NCBI RefSeq assembly: GCF_003583765.1
Contig: NZ_QXQA01000002.1
Span: 124,001 to 188,000, forward strand
Length of the DNA stretch: 64,000 nucleotides
Direction of reading: 5' to 3'
From: Paenibacillus nanensis
Lineage (GTDB): Bacteria > Bacillota > Bacilli > Paenibacillales > Paenibacillaceae
Every line of letters starts with the position of its first letter. The stretch's first letter is position 1. Shown piece by piece: positions 15,029 to 25,616 of this stretch. Below the pieces are notes generated by a model, which saw nothing but the letters and a program-made list of their open reading frames with translations, ran no database searches and was not told where the DNA came from. Position numbers and translations under genes: made by a program.

Positions 15029-18000
15029 TTACTTCTGCAGAACCGGCATCGCATGCGAGGAGAAGTTGATCGTCTCCATCATGCGAAGCAGCGCTCTAAC
15101 CGTATCAAGCGATGTCATACAGACGACGCCGTTTTCCACCGCTTCGCGGCGAATCCGGAAGCCGTCACGCTCCGGCGTTTTGCCCTTCGTCAGCGTGTTT
15201 ACGACGAATTGCGCTTTGCCTTCGCGTACCAGGTCAAGAATATTCGGCGAGCCTTCGCTCAGCTTATTGACGCGCGTTACGCGCAAACCAGCCGCTTCCA
15301 GCGCATCTGCCGTACCGCCCGTCGCGATGATTTTGTAGCCGATATTATAGAAGCCGCGAAGCAGCTCCGTCGCTTCCTCTTTGTCCTTATCCGCAACTGT
15401 CGCAACGATGGAGCCGGATGTCGGAATCTTCATGCCGGCGCCGATCAAGCCTTTGTACAGCGCCTTCGCGTATTGCACGTCGCGGCCCATAACCTCGCCC
15501 GTCGACTTCATTTCAGGCGTCAGCGTCGGGTCAACGCGGCGCAGCTTGGCGAAGGAGAATACCGGCACCTTCACTGATACGTACTCGTCCTCCGGCCACA
15601 GGCCGTCCGAATAGCCGAGCTCAGCCAGCTTGGTGCCGAGAATCGCTTTCGTCGCCAAGTTCGCCATCGGCAGGTTCGTCACTTTGCTCAGGAACGGAAC
15701 CGTACGCGAGGAGCGCGGATTCACTTCGATGACGTACACTTGCTCTTGGTGGATAACGAACTGGATGTTAACAAGTCCGATAACTTTCAGCTCTTTTGCG
15801 ATTTTAATCGTAATTTCGACGATTTGGTTTTTGATATCGTCGGACAGCGATTGCGGCGGATATACCGCGATCGAGTCGCCGGAGTGAACGCCCGCGCGCT
15901 CTACATGCTCCATAATGCCAGGGATGAGCACGGTCTCGCCGTCGCAGATCGCGTCAACCTCCGCTTCTTTGCCCAGCATGTAACGGTCGATCAGAACCGG
16001 ATGCTCCGGATTGATCTTCACCGCCACTTCCATGTAGCTGAGAAGCTCTTCATCGGAGTAGACGATTTCCATCGCGCGTCCGCCGAGGACGTAGGATGGG
16101 CGAACCAGTACCGGATAACCCAGCTTTTGCGCCGTTACAACCGCTTCGTCAACCGATGTGACCGTGCTGCCTTGCGGCTGCGCGATATCCAGCTTGCGAA
16201 GCAGCGCTTCGAACTTCTTGCGGTCTTCCGCGGCGTCGATGCTCTCCAGGCTGGAACCTAGGATGCGAACGCCTGCTTTAGCAAGCGGCGCAGCCAGGTT
16301 GATCGCCGTTTGTCCGCCGAATTGCACGATAACGCCGATCGGATTCTCTTGCTCGATAACGTTCATGACGTCCTCGAAGAAGAGCGGCTCGAAGTATAGG
16401 CGGTCGGATGTGCTGAAGTCCGTCGACACGGTCTCCGGATTGTTATTGATAATAACCGCTTCATAGCCGGCGTTCTGGATCGCCCATACCGCGTGAACGG
16501 TAGAGTAGTCGAACTCGATGCCTTGACCGATGCGGATTGGGCCCGACCCAAGCACAAGCACCTTCTGCTTGGATGTTTCCGTTACTTCATTTTCAACCTC
16601 ATAAGTCGAGTAGTAATAAGGAGTCGAAGCTTCGAATTCCGCAGCGCAAGTGTCAACCATTTTGTAAACCGGCTTCAGGTTGTTTTGCAGACGGAAAGCG
16701 CGAACCTCCGCCTCTGTCGTATGACTGCCGTTCGGGAAGCCTTCCTTGCGGATTTCAGCAATGGAACGGTCGGAGAAGCCTTTGCGCTTCGCTTCGTACA
16801 GCGTTTGAACCGATAGCGTCGCTTCCTTGCGCAAGCGGTCTTCGAATGCGACGATGGATTGGATTTTGTCCAGGAACCACCAGTCGATCTTCGTGATATC
16901 CTGCAGCTCCTGCAAGGAGAAGCCGCGGCGGAACGCTTCCGCAACAAGGAACATCCGCTCGTCGTCCGGCTTCGCCAGACGCGTGCGCAGCACGGACTCG
17001 TCCAGAGAGGACGCCTCTTTCAGATGAAGACGGTGTACGCCGATTTCAAGCGAGCGTACCGCTTTATGGATCGATTCCTCGAATGTGCGGCCGATAGCCA
17101 TCACTTCGCCGGTCGCTTTCATTTGCGTGCCGAGCTTGCGGTTCGCGTCAACAAACTTGTCGAACGGCCAGCGAGGAATTTTAGATACGATATAGTCGAG
17201 CGTAGGCTCGAAGCATGCATAGGTTTGCCCTGTTACCGGGTTAACCAGCTCATCCAGCGTATAACCAACCGCGATTTTGGCTGCCATCTTCGCGATCGGG
17301 TATCCCGTCGCCTTGGAAGCAAGAGCGGAAGAACGGCTTACGCGCGGGTTAACTTCGATGACGTAATATTGATAGCTGTGCGGATCGAGCGCGAACTGCA
17401 CGTTACAGCCGCCTTCAATGTTCAGCGCTCTAATAATTTTCAGCGACGCGGAGCGAAGCATTTGATATTCGCGGTCGGACAGCGTCTGGGAAGGCGCGAC
17501 TACGATACTGTCGCCGGTGTGAACGCCAACCGGGTCAAAGTTCTCCATATTACAAACGACGATGCAGTTGTCGTTCGCGTCGCGCATCACTTCATATTCG
17601 ACTTCCTTCATGCCGGCAATCGATTTTTCGATGAGGCATTGGTCGATCGGGCTGTAGCGGATGCCGGACGCGACGGTTTCGCGCAGCTCTTCTTCGTTTG
17701 CGCAGATGCCGCCGCCTGTTCCGCCGAGCGTGTACGCAGGGCGAACGATGATCGGATAGCCGATGCGGTTTGCAAATTCTACCGCGTCTTCAACCGTTGT
17801 TACGATTTCACTTTCCGGAACCGGCTGCTCCAGCTCGCGCATCAGCTCGCGGAACAAGTCGCGGTCTTCCGCTTTCTCAATGGATGTGAGCTGCGTACCC
17901 AGCAGCTTCACGTTTTCGCGTTCCAGCACGCCTGCGCGGGCGAGCTCAACGGCCATGTTCAGACCCGTTTGTCCGCCCAGCGTCGGCAGCAAGCCGTCCG

Positions 18001-18247
18001 GACGCTCTTGACGGATAATTTGGGAGACGAAATCAAGCGTAATCGGCTCGATGTATACTTTGTCCGCCATATTCGTGTCGGTCATGATCGTTGCAGGGTT
18101 GCTGTTAATCAGTACAACCTCGTAGCCTTCTTCCTTCAGCGCTTGGCAAGCTTGCGTGCCGGCATAGTCGAACTCCGCCGCTTGCCCGATGACGATGGGA
18201 CCGGATCCGATAACGAGAATTTTTTTGAGTTCCTTATTTTTGGGCAT
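15029..18247 (-). CDS. carB: Carbamoyl phosphate synthase, large subunit
   Basis: Makes carbamoyl phosphate from bicarbonate, ammonia (delivered by CarA) and two ATP. The 1072-residue chain shows the duplicated ATP-grasp architecture: first half opening [20 protein letters not shown], second half [19 protein letters not shown] near residue 555, each followed by its ATP-grasp domain. The C-terminal MGS-like allosteric domain is at about 930-1072. The ATG overlaps the end of carA by 14 bases behind AAAGGAG. A single copy inside the pyr operon suggests it is the pyrimidine-controlled enzyme (PyrAB of Bacillus). Confidence 0.98.
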   Translation of the reverse strand: MPKNKELKKILVIGSGPIVIGQAAEFDYAGTQACQALKEEGYEVVLINSNPATIMTDTNMADKVYIEPITLDFVSQIIRQERPDGLLPTLGGQTGLNMAVELARAGVLERENVKLLGTQLTSIEKAEDRDLFRELMRELEQPVPESEIVTTVEDAVEFANRIGYPIIVRPAYTLGGTGGGICANEEELRETVASGIRYSPIDQCLIEKSIAGMKEVEYEVMRDANDNCIVVCNMENFDPVGVHTGDSIVVAPSQTLSDREYQMLRSASLKIIRALNIEGGCNVQFALDPHSYQYYVIEVNPRVSRSSALASKATGYPIAKMAAKIAVGYTLDELVNPVTGQTYACFEPTLDYIVSKIPRWPFDKFVDANRKLGTQMKATGEVMAIGRTFEESIHKAVRSLEIGVHRLHLKEASSLDESVLRTRLAKPDDERMFLVAEAFRRGFSLQELQDITKIDWWFLDKIQSIVAFEDRLRKEATLSVQTLYEAKRKGFSDRSIAEIRKEGFPNGSHTTEAEVRAFRLQNNLKPVYKMVDTCAAEFEASTPYYYSTYEVENEVTETSKQKVLVLGSGPIRIGQGIEFDYSTVHAVWAIQNAGYEAVIINNNPETVSTDFSTSDRLYFEPLFFEDVMNVIEQENPIGVIVQFGGQTAINLAAPLAKAGVRILGSSLESIDAAEDRKKFEALLRKLDIAQPQGSTVTSVDEAVVTAQKLGYPVLVRPSYVLGGRAMEIVYSDEELLSYMEVAVKINPEHPVLIDRYMLGKEAEVDAICDGETVLIPGIMEHVERAGVHSGDSIAVYPPQSLSDDIKNQIVEITIKIAKELKVIGLVNIQFVIHQEQVYVIEVNPRSSRTVPFLSKVTNLPMANLATKAILGTKLAELGYSDGLWPEDEYVSVKVPVFSFAKLRRVDPTLTPEMKSTGEVMGRDVQYAKALYKGLIGAGMKIPTSGSIVATVADKDKEEATELLRGFYNIGYKIIATGGTADALEAAGLRVTRVNKLSEGSPNILDLVREGKAQFVVNTLTKGKTPERDGFRIRREAVENGVVCMTSLDTVRALLRMMETINFSSHAMPVLQK

Positions 18248-19379
18248 ATTGAAGCTCTCCTTTCAACGTCTCCGACAACACAGCCTGACGAGGTTTTTGC
18301 GGGTTATTCTTCTTGTGCGTACGGATCATTTCCAGGAATTCATCAAAGAGATAGCTGGAATCGAACGGCCCTGGAGCCGCCTCCGGATGGTACTGCACAG
18401 AGAAAGCCGGATATGTGTTATGCTTCAGACCTTCAATCGTCTTGTCGTTATTGTTGATATGCGTAACCGTAAGCGGAGTACCGGCGATGGAAGATTCCAA
18501 AACGGTATAGCCATGGTTCTGCGATGTAATGTAACAGCGGTTGGTCGCCAGCTCTTTCACCGGGTGGTTGCCGCCGCGATGGCCGAATTTCAGCTTCGTC
18601 GTATCCGCGCCGCATGCGAGCGCGAACAGCTGGTGCCCGAGGCAGATGCCGAAAATCGGGTATTCGCCGAGCAGCTCCGAAATCATCTTCACTGCGTGCG
18701 GCACATCCTTCGGATCCCCAGGACCGTTAGACAATTGAATGCCGTCCGGCGCCAGACGTCTGATTTCATCGGCTGTTGTGTCGTGAGGCACAACAACGAC
18801 GTCGCAGCCGCGCTGCGTCAGCTCGCGCAGGATGCCGCTTTTTGCGCCGAAGTCAACGAGCACGATGCGCTCGCGATTGCCCGGGCTCGAGAACACATGC
18901 TTTGTCGAGGTACGCGCCACTTGATCGGTCATCAGCGAAGTGCTGTTCAGACGTTCGGCCAGCTCCTCGATACGCTCGTTGCCTGTTGTAATTAAGCCTT
19001 TCATGGTGCCGTAGTGGCGGAGCTTGCGAGTCAGCATGCGAGTATCGATGTCGCTGATGCCCGGAATGCCGTATTCCTTCAGCAGCTGGCCAAGGGAATA
19101 TTGCGCCCGCCAGTTGCTTGGCACCGGCTCGTGGCGGCGAACGACGAAGCCGTGAATGTGAGGACGAATCGCTTCGAAGTCGTCGCGCGTAATGCCGTAG
19201 TTGCCGATCAGCGGATAAGTCATCGTCACGATTTGACCGCAGTATGATGGATCCGATAAAACCTCTTGATATCCTGTAATCCCTGTATTAAAAACAACCT
19301 CGCCCATCATCTGCGCTTCCGCGCCGAAGGACAAGCCGGTGAATAACGTTCCGTCTTCCAAAAGCAGTCTTGCTTGCAT
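18234..19379 (-). CDS. carA: Carbamoyl phosphate synthase, small (glutaminase) subunit
   Basis: Hydrolyses glutamine and channels ammonia to CarB. The class I amidotransferase nucleophile is the Cys of [10 protein letters not shown] near residue 246, with YHPEAAPGP near 330 supplying His and Glu. ATG at 19379 follows GAGGAG with 8 bases spacing; a GTG three codons earlier is too close to that site. The product has 381 residues, as expected. It overlaps carB and lies 45 bases after pyrC. Confidence 0.98.
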   Translation of the reverse strand: MQARLLLEDGTLFTGLSFGAEAQMMGEVVFNTGITGYQEVLSDPSYCGQIVTMTYPLIGNYGITRDDFEAIRPHIHGFVVRRHEPVPSNWRAQYSLGQLLKEYGIPGISDIDTRMLTRKLRHYGTMKGLITTGNERIEELAERLNSTSLMTDQVARTSTKHVFSSPGNRERIVLVDFGAKSGILRELTQRGCDVVVVPHDTTADEIRRLAPDGIQLSNGPGDPKDVPHAVKMISELLGEYPIFGICLGHQLFALACGADTTKLKFGHRGGNHPVKELATNRCYITSQNHGYTVLESSIAGTPLTVTHINNNDKTIEGLKHNTYPAFSVQYHPEAAPGPFDSSYLFDEFLEMIRTHKKNNPQKPRQAVLSETLKGELQYAQK

Positions 19380-19424
19380 CCGTATCACTCCTCTGGGTCT
19401 TCTTATAATGAAAGCCTTTTTAGT

Positions 19425-20711
19425 TTATTCCGCCCATACAATTTTGCCATTTACGATCGTCGTTACCGGCCATCCTTTTAGCTTCCAGCCGCCGAACGGG
19501 GTGTTGCTGCTCTTCGACAGGAAGGTCGCCGGGTCAACCGCGCGTTCCGTTTCCAAATCGACGATGGTCAAATCGGCAGGAGCGCCTTGCTCGAGCCGTC
19601 CTGTGTCAAGCCGGAACACGCGGGCCGGATCCTTCGTCATACGCTGAAGCAGGAAGCCGAGCGTCCATCTGCCCGTTGCGACAAACTTCGTATAAAGCAG
19701 CGGGAACGCCGTCTCGAAGCCGACGATGCCGAACGGAGCAAGATCAACGCCGCGTGCTTTCTCCTCGGCGCTGTGCGGGGCATGGTCCGTCACGATCATA
19801 TCCAGCGTGCCGTCCTCAAGCCCTTCGATGACCGCTTGCACATCGCGCGGCGTTCGAAGCGGAGGGTTCATCTTCCAGTTCGCGTCATCCAGACCTGGAA
19901 TATCCTCGTCCGATAGCAGCAGATGATGCGGGCACACCTCGGCGGTTACGGATACGCCGATCGATTTCGCCAATCGGATCAGTCTCACCGACTGCTCCGT
20001 GCTCACGTGGCAGACATGGTAGTGTACCCCTGTCGCCTCAGCCAGCAGCACATCGCGACCGACGTGAATCGCCTCGGATTCATTCGGGATGCCTTTGATG
20101 CCATGCTTGCGGGAGAATGCTCCCTCCGTCGCCCATGCGCCTTCCACAAGCGTGTCGTCCTCGCAGTGCGCGATAACCGGCATATCCAGCGATTTCGCAA
20201 GCGCCATCGCGTTTTTCATCATTTGCGCGTTCTGCACGCCGACGCCGTCATCCGTAAACCCGATCGCGCCGGCTTCCTTCAGCGCCGCAAAATCCGTCAG
20301 CTCTCTTCCGAGCTCGTTTTTCGTGATCGCCGCATACGGAAGCACCTTTACAATGCCCTCGCGCTCCGTTTTATCGAGCACGTATTTGACCGTTTCCGGC
20401 TTATCGATTACCGGACGCGTATTCGGCATACAAGCAATCGTAGTAAATCCGCCCTTGGCCGCCGAGCGCGTGCCCGTTGCGATGTCTTCTTTATGTTCGA
20501 ACCCTGGATCCCGCAAATGGACGTGCATGTCGATAAAGCCGGCAGAAACGAGGTTTCCTTTGGCGTCTACAACCTCCGCGCTGCCTGTATCGACGCTTTC
20601 GCTGCCTTCTACGATTTCGGCGATCCGTCCTTCGCTGACGCGAATATGTTTTGTTTCGAGCTTGCCCGCTTCCTCATTCCACAGGCTCCCGTTCAAGATC
20701 CACAATGACAT
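19425..20711 (-). CDS. pyrC: Dihydroorotase
   Basis: Catalyses the reversible cyclisation of carbamoyl aspartate to dihydroorotate. This is the type I (Bacillus-like) enzyme: metal ligands HVHLRDPG (63-70) and the DHAPH motif near 304, in a 428-residue amidohydrolase barrel. ATG is preceded by GGAGGGTGG. The operon has no dihydroorotate dehydrogenase to use the product, so pyrD must be elsewhere. Confidence 0.97.
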   Translation of the reverse strand: MSLWILNGSLWNEEAGKLETKHIRVSEGRIAEIVEGSESVDTGSAEVVDAKGNLVSAGFIDMHVHLRDPGFEHKEDIATGTRSAAKGGFTTIACMPNTRPVIDKPETVKYVLDKTEREGIVKVLPYAAITKNELGRELTDFAALKEAGAIGFTDDGVGVQNAQMMKNAMALAKSLDMPVIAHCEDDTLVEGAWATEGAFSRKHGIKGIPNESEAIHVGRDVLLAEATGVHYHVCHVSTEQSVRLIRLAKSIGVSVTAEVCPHHLLLSDEDIPGLDDANWKMNPPLRTPRDVQAVIEGLEDGTLDMIVTDHAPHSAEEKARGVDLAPFGIVGFETAFPLLYTKFVATGRWTLGFLLQRMTKDPARVFRLDTGRLEQGAPADLTIVDLETERAVDPATFLSKSSNTPFGGWKLKGWPVTTIVNGKIVWAE

Positions 20712-20746
20712 GTTGTATATCCACCCTCCGATTTTATTCGGTACTG

Positions 20747-21646
20747 CTAGCTTAACGCGCGTTCGATAACCGCCATCCGAACCGGTACGCCGTTCTCCAT
20801 CTGCGGGAAGATACGGGACTGCGGATGCTCAACCAGCTCTCCGTCGATTTCGACGTCCCGGTTAACCGGAGCCGGGTGCATAATGATCGCATGTTTTGCA
20901 ATGCGCTGCGCTCTTTCTACCGTCAGGCCATATTCCTCGCGGTAAGCCTCGGCCGATTTCAGCATCCCGCTCTCATGCCGCTCCAGCTGGACTCTCAGCA
21001 TCATGACAACATCCGCTTTCAGCGCCTCGTCCATCGTAATGTACGGCGCGTCAAGCTCCGGAGCCTGCATGTTAGGCGGCGCGCAGAAGCTTACGTTCGC
21101 TCCGAACTTACGCAGCGCCCACAGGTTCGAACGGGCAACCCTGCTGTGCAGAATGTCGCCGACAATCGCCACGTTCAGGCCGCTCAGCGAGCCGAACTGC
21201 TTGCGCATCGTGTACAGATCGAGCAGCGCTTGTGTCGGATGCTCGTTGTTGCCGTCGCCTGCGTTAATTAGCGGCACTTTAATGCTGCTTGACAGCTCTG
21301 CCAGCAGGCCGGTAGGCTTCAGCCGGATAACGCCGACGTCAATTCCCATCGATTCAAGCGTCCGTACCGTATCGTAGATCGATTCGCCCTTCTCGACGCT
21401 GGAAGCGGCAGCCGAGAAGTTAATGACCTCTGCCCCCAGCCTCTTCTCCGCCACTTCGAAGGAAAATCTCGTTCTTGTGCTGTTCTCGAAAAACATGTTG
21501 GCCGCGAACTTCCCTTGCTGGCCCGAATGCACTTTGACAGGGTGGTTTTCCCAATATGCCGCTCTTTCAAGAATGGATTCGATTTCTTCTTTGCCAAGGT
21601 CCTTCAGACCGAGCAAACTCCGTTGTTTAAGTTGTGTCAGCGTCAT
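20747..21646 (-). CDS. pyrB: Aspartate carbamoyltransferase catalytic subunit
   Basis: Joins carbamoyl phosphate and aspartate, the committed step. The carbamoyl-phosphate loop STRTR is at 56-60 and MHPAPVNRDVEI near 256 is the aspartate-side motif. At 299 residues it is the Bacillus-type trimeric enzyme; no pyrI regulatory subunit is present. AGAGGGGGT precedes the ATG. It directly follows pyrR with 6 bases between them, so there is no room for the pyrP uracil permease or for a second attenuator. Confidence 0.97.
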   Translation of the reverse strand: MTLTQLKQRSLLGLKDLGKEEIESILERAAYWENHPVKVHSGQQGKFAANMFFENSTRTRFSFEVAEKRLGAEVINFSAAASSVEKGESIYDTVRTLESMGIDVGVIRLKPTGLLAELSSSIKVPLINAGDGNNEHPTQALLDLYTMRKQFGSLSGLNVAIVGDILHSRVARSNLWALRKFGANVSFCAPPNMQAPELDAPYITMDEALKADVVMMLRVQLERHESGMLKSAEAYREEYGLTVERAQRIAKHAIIMHPAPVNRDVEIDGELVEHPQSRIFPQMENGVPVRMAVIERALS

Positions 21647-21652
21647 AAAAGT

Positions 21653-22291
<639 letters not shown>

Positions 22292-22392
22292 TCAGGACTA
22301 GGGCAGGTCCACCCGACCTGCTTGCCTTGGTCGAGCAAGCGAAAGGTAGAGTAAACCTGTCCAGTTCTACATATTGACTTATATTCACGGTT

Positions 22393-22425
22393 ACCTTGCC
22401 AGCCTCACGGGACTGAATTAAAGGT
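22393..22425 (-). promoter_or_regulatory. PyrR-binding anti-antiterminator
   Basis: The leader RNA forms ACCUU...CAG, loop UCCCGUGAGG, CUG...AAGGU. The loop and flanks match the PyrR binding consensus (CAGUCC, then GAGGCU). UMP-bound PyrR would stabilise this hairpin. Its 3' arm GGCAAGG can otherwise pair with CCUUGC of the terminator 5' arm, which would make the antiterminator; that alternative pairing is my inference. Confidence 0.88.
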
Positions 22426-22444
22426 ACATCTTTGTATCATTGGA

Positions 22445-22473
22445 ATTATCCCATGACGGGGAAAAGAAGTCAA
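22445..22473 (-). promoter_or_regulatory. SigA promoter of the pyr operon
   Basis: TTGACT (22468-22473), a 17-base spacer and GATAAT (22445-22450) on the minus strand. The start would be near 22437, just before the PyrR box, giving a leader of about 220 bases. Confidence 0.8.
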
Positions 22474-22583
22474 TAGTAATTTTCTTATCGCTAGTGTTAG
22501 CTAAGGCTAAGGTTAAGATGCAAGGATTGCATTGGAAGCCTTATGTTTGGCCAAGCTTGGCCGTGCCGCTTAGCCCGACGGCG

Positions 22584-23819
22584 TTACAGGCTTAGCTTAC
22601 GGATCCGCTCTACCGCTTTCTCGGTATTCTCGCGGCTGCCGAACGCCGTCAGACGGAAGTAGCCTTGACCGCTCTGTCCGAAGCCAACGCCCGGCGTGCC
22701 GACGATATTCGCCTCAGACAGCAGCTTATCGAAGAAGCTCCAGGAATCCATCCCTTTCGGCGTCTTCAGCCAGATGTACGGCGCATTTACGCCCCCGAAC
22801 ACTTCAAGGCCAAGCGATGCCAGCCCGTCGCGGATGATTGCGGCATTCGTCATGTAGTACTCCACGAGCGACTTGATCTGCTCTTTGCCTTCCGTGGAAT
22901 AAATCGCTGCCGCGCCGCGCTGCGTGACATAGGAAACGCCGTTAAACTTCGTCGTGTGACGGCGGTTCCACAGATCATTGATCAGTACGGTATTCCCGTC
23001 AGCGTCTGTGCCTTTCAGCTCGCGAGGCACTACCGTGTAGGCGCATCGGACGCCTGTGAAGCCCGCTGTCTTCGAGAAGCTGCGGAATTCGATCGCCACT
23101 TCTTTTGCGCCTTCGATTTCGTAAATGCTGTGCGGCACATCCTTCTCGGTAATAAACGCTTCATAGGCCGAGTCGAACAAGATCAGGCAGCTGTTCTCGC
23201 GGGCATAATCGACCCACACCTTCAGCTCTTCCTTCGTCAGCGTCATACCGGTCGGATTATTCGGGTAGCACAGGTAGATCAGATCGACCTTGCGGTCTGG
23301 AAGGCTTGGCTTAAAGTTGTTCTCCGCCGTGCACTCCAGGTACACGATATTGTCATAACGCTTCGTCTCCTGGTTGTACTTGCCGGAGCGGCCGGCCATC
23401 ACGTTCGTATCGACGTATACGGGGTATACCGGATCCTGTACCGCAACAATCGCGTCTTGGCTGAAAATTTCTTGAATGTTGCCGACGTCGCATTTCGAGC
23501 CGTCGCTCACGAATACTTCATTCGCCGCAATGTCGATGCCGAGCGCTTTATAGTCGTTCTCGATTATCGCTTGGATCAGGAAATCATAGCCTTGCTCCGG
23601 ACCGTAACCGCGGAATGTCACCGGCTGCGCCAGCTCGTCCACCGCGCTGTGCATCGCGTTAAGCACCGCATCAGGAAGTCCGCGCGTAACGTCGCCGATC
23701 CCAAGGCTGATAATTTCCGCATTTGGATTTTCTTGAATAAATTTCGTACGCCGCTTCGCGATTTCGGAAAATAAATAGCTGCCCTGCAGCTCCATATAGT
23801 TCTGATTAATAGCTGTCAT
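22584..23819 (-). CDS. dapL: LL-diaminopimelate aminotransferase
   Basis: Converts tetrahydrodipicolinate directly to LL-diaminopimelate with glutamate as amino donor, bypassing the acyl-DAP route. It is a class I/II PLP aminotransferase of 411 residues. The PLP Lys is in [11 protein letters not shown] (Lys250), with YPNNPTG (185-191) and FDSAYEAF (215-222) as cofactor-binding motifs. [20 protein letters not shown] is the DapL-type N-terminus. GAAAGGTGAG precedes the ATG. It is alone between the pyr leader and rluD, and its leader has an 11-bp inverted repeat. Confidence 0.93.
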   Translation of the reverse strand: MTAINQNYMELQGSYLFSEIAKRRTKFIQENPNAEIISLGIGDVTRGLPDAVLNAMHSAVDELAQPVTFRGYGPEQGYDFLIQAIIENDYKALGIDIAANEVFVSDGSKCDVGNIQEIFSQDAIVAVQDPVYPVYVDTNVMAGRSGKYNQETKRYDNIVYLECTAENNFKPSLPDRKVDLIYLCYPNNPTGMTLTKEELKVWVDYARENSCLILFDSAYEAFITEKDVPHSIYEIEGAKEVAIEFRSFSKTAGFTGVRCAYTVVPRELKGTDADGNTVLINDLWNRRHTTKFNGVSYVTQRGAAAIYSTEGKEQIKSLVEYYMTNAAIIRDGLASLGLEVFGGVNAPYIWLKTPKGMDSWSFFDKLLSEANIVGTPGVGFGQSGQGYFRLTAFGSRENTEKAVERIRKLSL

Positions 23820-23839
23820 GTCACGATCTCACCTTTCGT

Positions 23840-23897
23840 TTGGTCCTTTAGTTCAAACATCTTTGTCTCGTTTAGAATATCGCACTTAAAGGACCAA
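23840..23897 (-). repeat. 11-bp inverted repeat in dapL leader
   Basis: TTGGTCCTTTA (23840-23850) and TAAAGGACCAA (23887-23897) are perfect arms around a 36-base loop. The 3' arm in the transcript ends a few bases before the dapL ribosome-binding site, so folding could affect initiation. Confidence 0.7.
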
Positions 23898-23900
23898 CAT

Positions 23901-23941
23901 AATGCAGAATGTAGTCAAAAGTTTGCACTAATTTCTGCATT
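23901..23941. repeat. 9-bp inverted repeat between rluD and dapL
   Basis: AATGCAGAA (23901-23909) and TTCTGCATT (23933-23941) flank a 23-base AT-rich loop containing TTGACT on the minus strand. It may be a weak terminator of rluD or an operator for dapL; there is no U-tract. Confidence 0.5.
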
Positions 23942-23952
23942 GTTCAAGGGGA

Positions 23953-24912
23953 TCAGCGCAGTCGCAGGCTGTTCAGCACATGCTCCATATCGGCCGGCAG
24001 AGGCGCTTCGAACAGCAGCCGCTCGCCGCTTCGCGGATGCGTGAAACCTAGTACGGCCGCATGCAGCGCCTGACCGTTCAAGGCGATGGACTTGTTGCTT
24101 CTGTTGGGACCATATACCGGATCGCCCGCCATCGGATAGCCGATATATTTCATATGGACGCGGATTTGATGCGTTCTTCCCGTCTCCAGCTGCAGCTCCA
24201 GCAGCGTATAATCGCCAAACCGTTCAAGGACAATAAAATGCGTGACCGCAGGCTTGCTGTTATGATCGGTTACCGTAAACAGCTTACGGTCATGCGTATC
24301 GCGGCCGATCGGCGCATCGACCGTACCTTGATCATGCGGCACATTGCCGTGCACAAGCGCGATATATTTTCTCGTGACCGAATGCTCCTTGAGCTGTTCT
24401 GCAAGCGATACATGAGCCAAATCGTTTTTGGCCGCCATGAGAAGACCGGTCGTATCTTTGTCGATGCGGTGCACAATGCCGGGACGAAGCATGCCGTTAA
24501 TGCCGGACAAATCCTTGCAATGGAACATCAAGGCGTTCACTACCGTTCCGGAGGAATGTCCGGGGGCGGGATGCACGACCATCCCTCTAGGCTTATTGAT
24601 CACGATAACGTCCGAATCTTCATATACAATTTCTAGAGGAATATCCTCCGGCTCAATATCGGCGTTCTCCGCTTCCGGTATGCCGAGCGCGATAAGATCT
24701 CCTGCGCTTAGCTTGTAATTGGTCTTTACCGGCTTTCCGTTAACGACGGCAGCGCCCGACTTGATCCATTCCTGCACCTGCGTTCGGGACACGCCGTCCA
24801 TATCCAGATTGTCCGCGATATATTTGTCAATGCGTTCCCCCGCTTCCTCGGAACCGATTCTCCATTCCAGAAGCTCCGCATGATCTTCAAGCGGTAGGTT
24901 GCTGCTGCTCAT
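23953..24912 (-). CDS. Ribosomal large subunit pseudouridine synthase (RluA/RluD family)
   Basis: Isomerises uridines in 23S rRNA (RluD makes those of helix 69). An S4 RNA-binding domain lies at about 20-80, then the RluA-type catalytic domain with the active-site Asp in HRIDKDTTG (Asp about 151) and the RTHQIRVH motif near 245. This is the ylyB position of B. subtilis, next to lspA. The start is uncertain: GAGGAG is followed by ATG at 24918 (4 bases) and 24912 (10 bases). Either overlaps the end of lspA, so translation is coupled. Paralogues (RluB to RluF types) make the exact target uncertain. Confidence 0.9.
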   Translation of the reverse strand: MSSSNLPLEDHAELLEWRIGSEEAGERIDKYIADNLDMDGVSRTQVQEWIKSGAAVVNGKPVKTNYKLSAGDLIALGIPEAENADIEPEDIPLEIVYEDSDVIVINKPRGMVVHPAPGHSSGTVVNALMFHCKDLSGINGMLRPGIVHRIDKDTTGLLMAAKNDLAHVSLAEQLKEHSVTRKYIALVHGNVPHDQGTVDAPIGRDTHDRKLFTVTDHNSKPAVTHFIVLERFGDYTLLELQLETGRTHQIRVHMKYIGYPMAGDPVYGPNRSNKSIALNGQALHAAVLGFTHPRSGERLLFEAPLPADMEHVLNSLRLR

Positions 24913-25426
24913 TGTCATTCTGCTCCTCATTTGAATCCTTGCCGTCAGCTTGCGCTATTTTTTTCTCATCCTTCGAGGCAAGGAGCGTATCGATTAGAAT
25001 TAAGGCTACCCCAACTACAATCGCGGAATCCGCGACATTAAAAATCGGGAACGTATAGCTGCCGAAATTGAATTTGAAAAAGTCGACCACCTCTCCGAAA
25101 CGAGCACGGTCGATAAAATTGCCGACCGCGCCGCCAAGCACGAGAGTCAGTCCAACCAGAAGCCAAGGCTTAGCGGTTTTGCGGACCATGTGAATGTACC
25201 AGACCAGACCGGCGACGATCACCGTTGTTATAATGATAAAAAACGTTCTTTGCTCCTGCAAAATCCCGAACGCCGCGCCGCGGTTGCGATGGGACGTAAT
25301 AAGGAAGAAGTTGCCGATCACGCTGATTTCCTCCCCGATCACCAGCTTTGTCGCAATCAGCTTTTTCGTTATGTAGTCGACAATCAAAACGATAATGGAG
25401 ATCAGGTAATAGTAGTAATAACGCAC
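24887..25426 (-). CDS. lspA: Signal peptidase II (prolipoprotein signal peptidase)
   Basis: Cleaves signal peptides of lipoproteins after Cys lipidation; substrates here include the two lipoproteins of the ABC operon. It is a four-helix membrane aspartic protease. Catalytic Asp residues lie in GGAVGNFIDRARFGEVVDF and FNVADSAI. The start is GTG at 25426 with AGGAG 8 bases upstream; a longer frame has no site. A polar tail (DEKKIAQADG..., rich in Glu, Gln and Asn) extends the C-terminus slightly beyond the usual length. Confidence 0.96.
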   Translation of the reverse strand: MRYYYYYLISIIVLIVDYITKKLIATKLVIGEEISVIGNFFLITSHRNRGAAFGILQEQRTFFIIITTVIVAGLVWYIHMVRKTAKPWLLVGLTLVLGGAVGNFIDRARFGEVVDFFKFNFGSYTFPIFNVADSAIVVGVALILIDTLLASKDEKKIAQADGKDSNEEQNDNEQQQPTA

Positions 25427-25616
25427 TTTGATCACTCCTAAAAAATGAACTGGCTTTAGTGTAGCACAGGAGGACAACCGGAAACCACCCGAGAGACCTA
25501 AGACGCAATGAGCTTAAGCGGACTTCCATGCATGTCCATACTGAAATCAGCTTATTCGGCAAAAGCTAATGAAGCAATCATGCTAAAGCTAACGCTGCAA
25601 AGGACGGTGCTACTTC

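Noticed and set aside
16859..18457. 532-codon plus-strand frame
   Set aside because: It lies antisense to carB and carA, which are certain; long antisense frames arise from their GC-rich codon bias.
22549..22562. GGCCAAGCTTGGCC palindrome after dapL as a terminator
   Set aside because: Perfect palindrome but no loop to speak of and no U-tract on either strand; kept only as an unexplained short palindrome.
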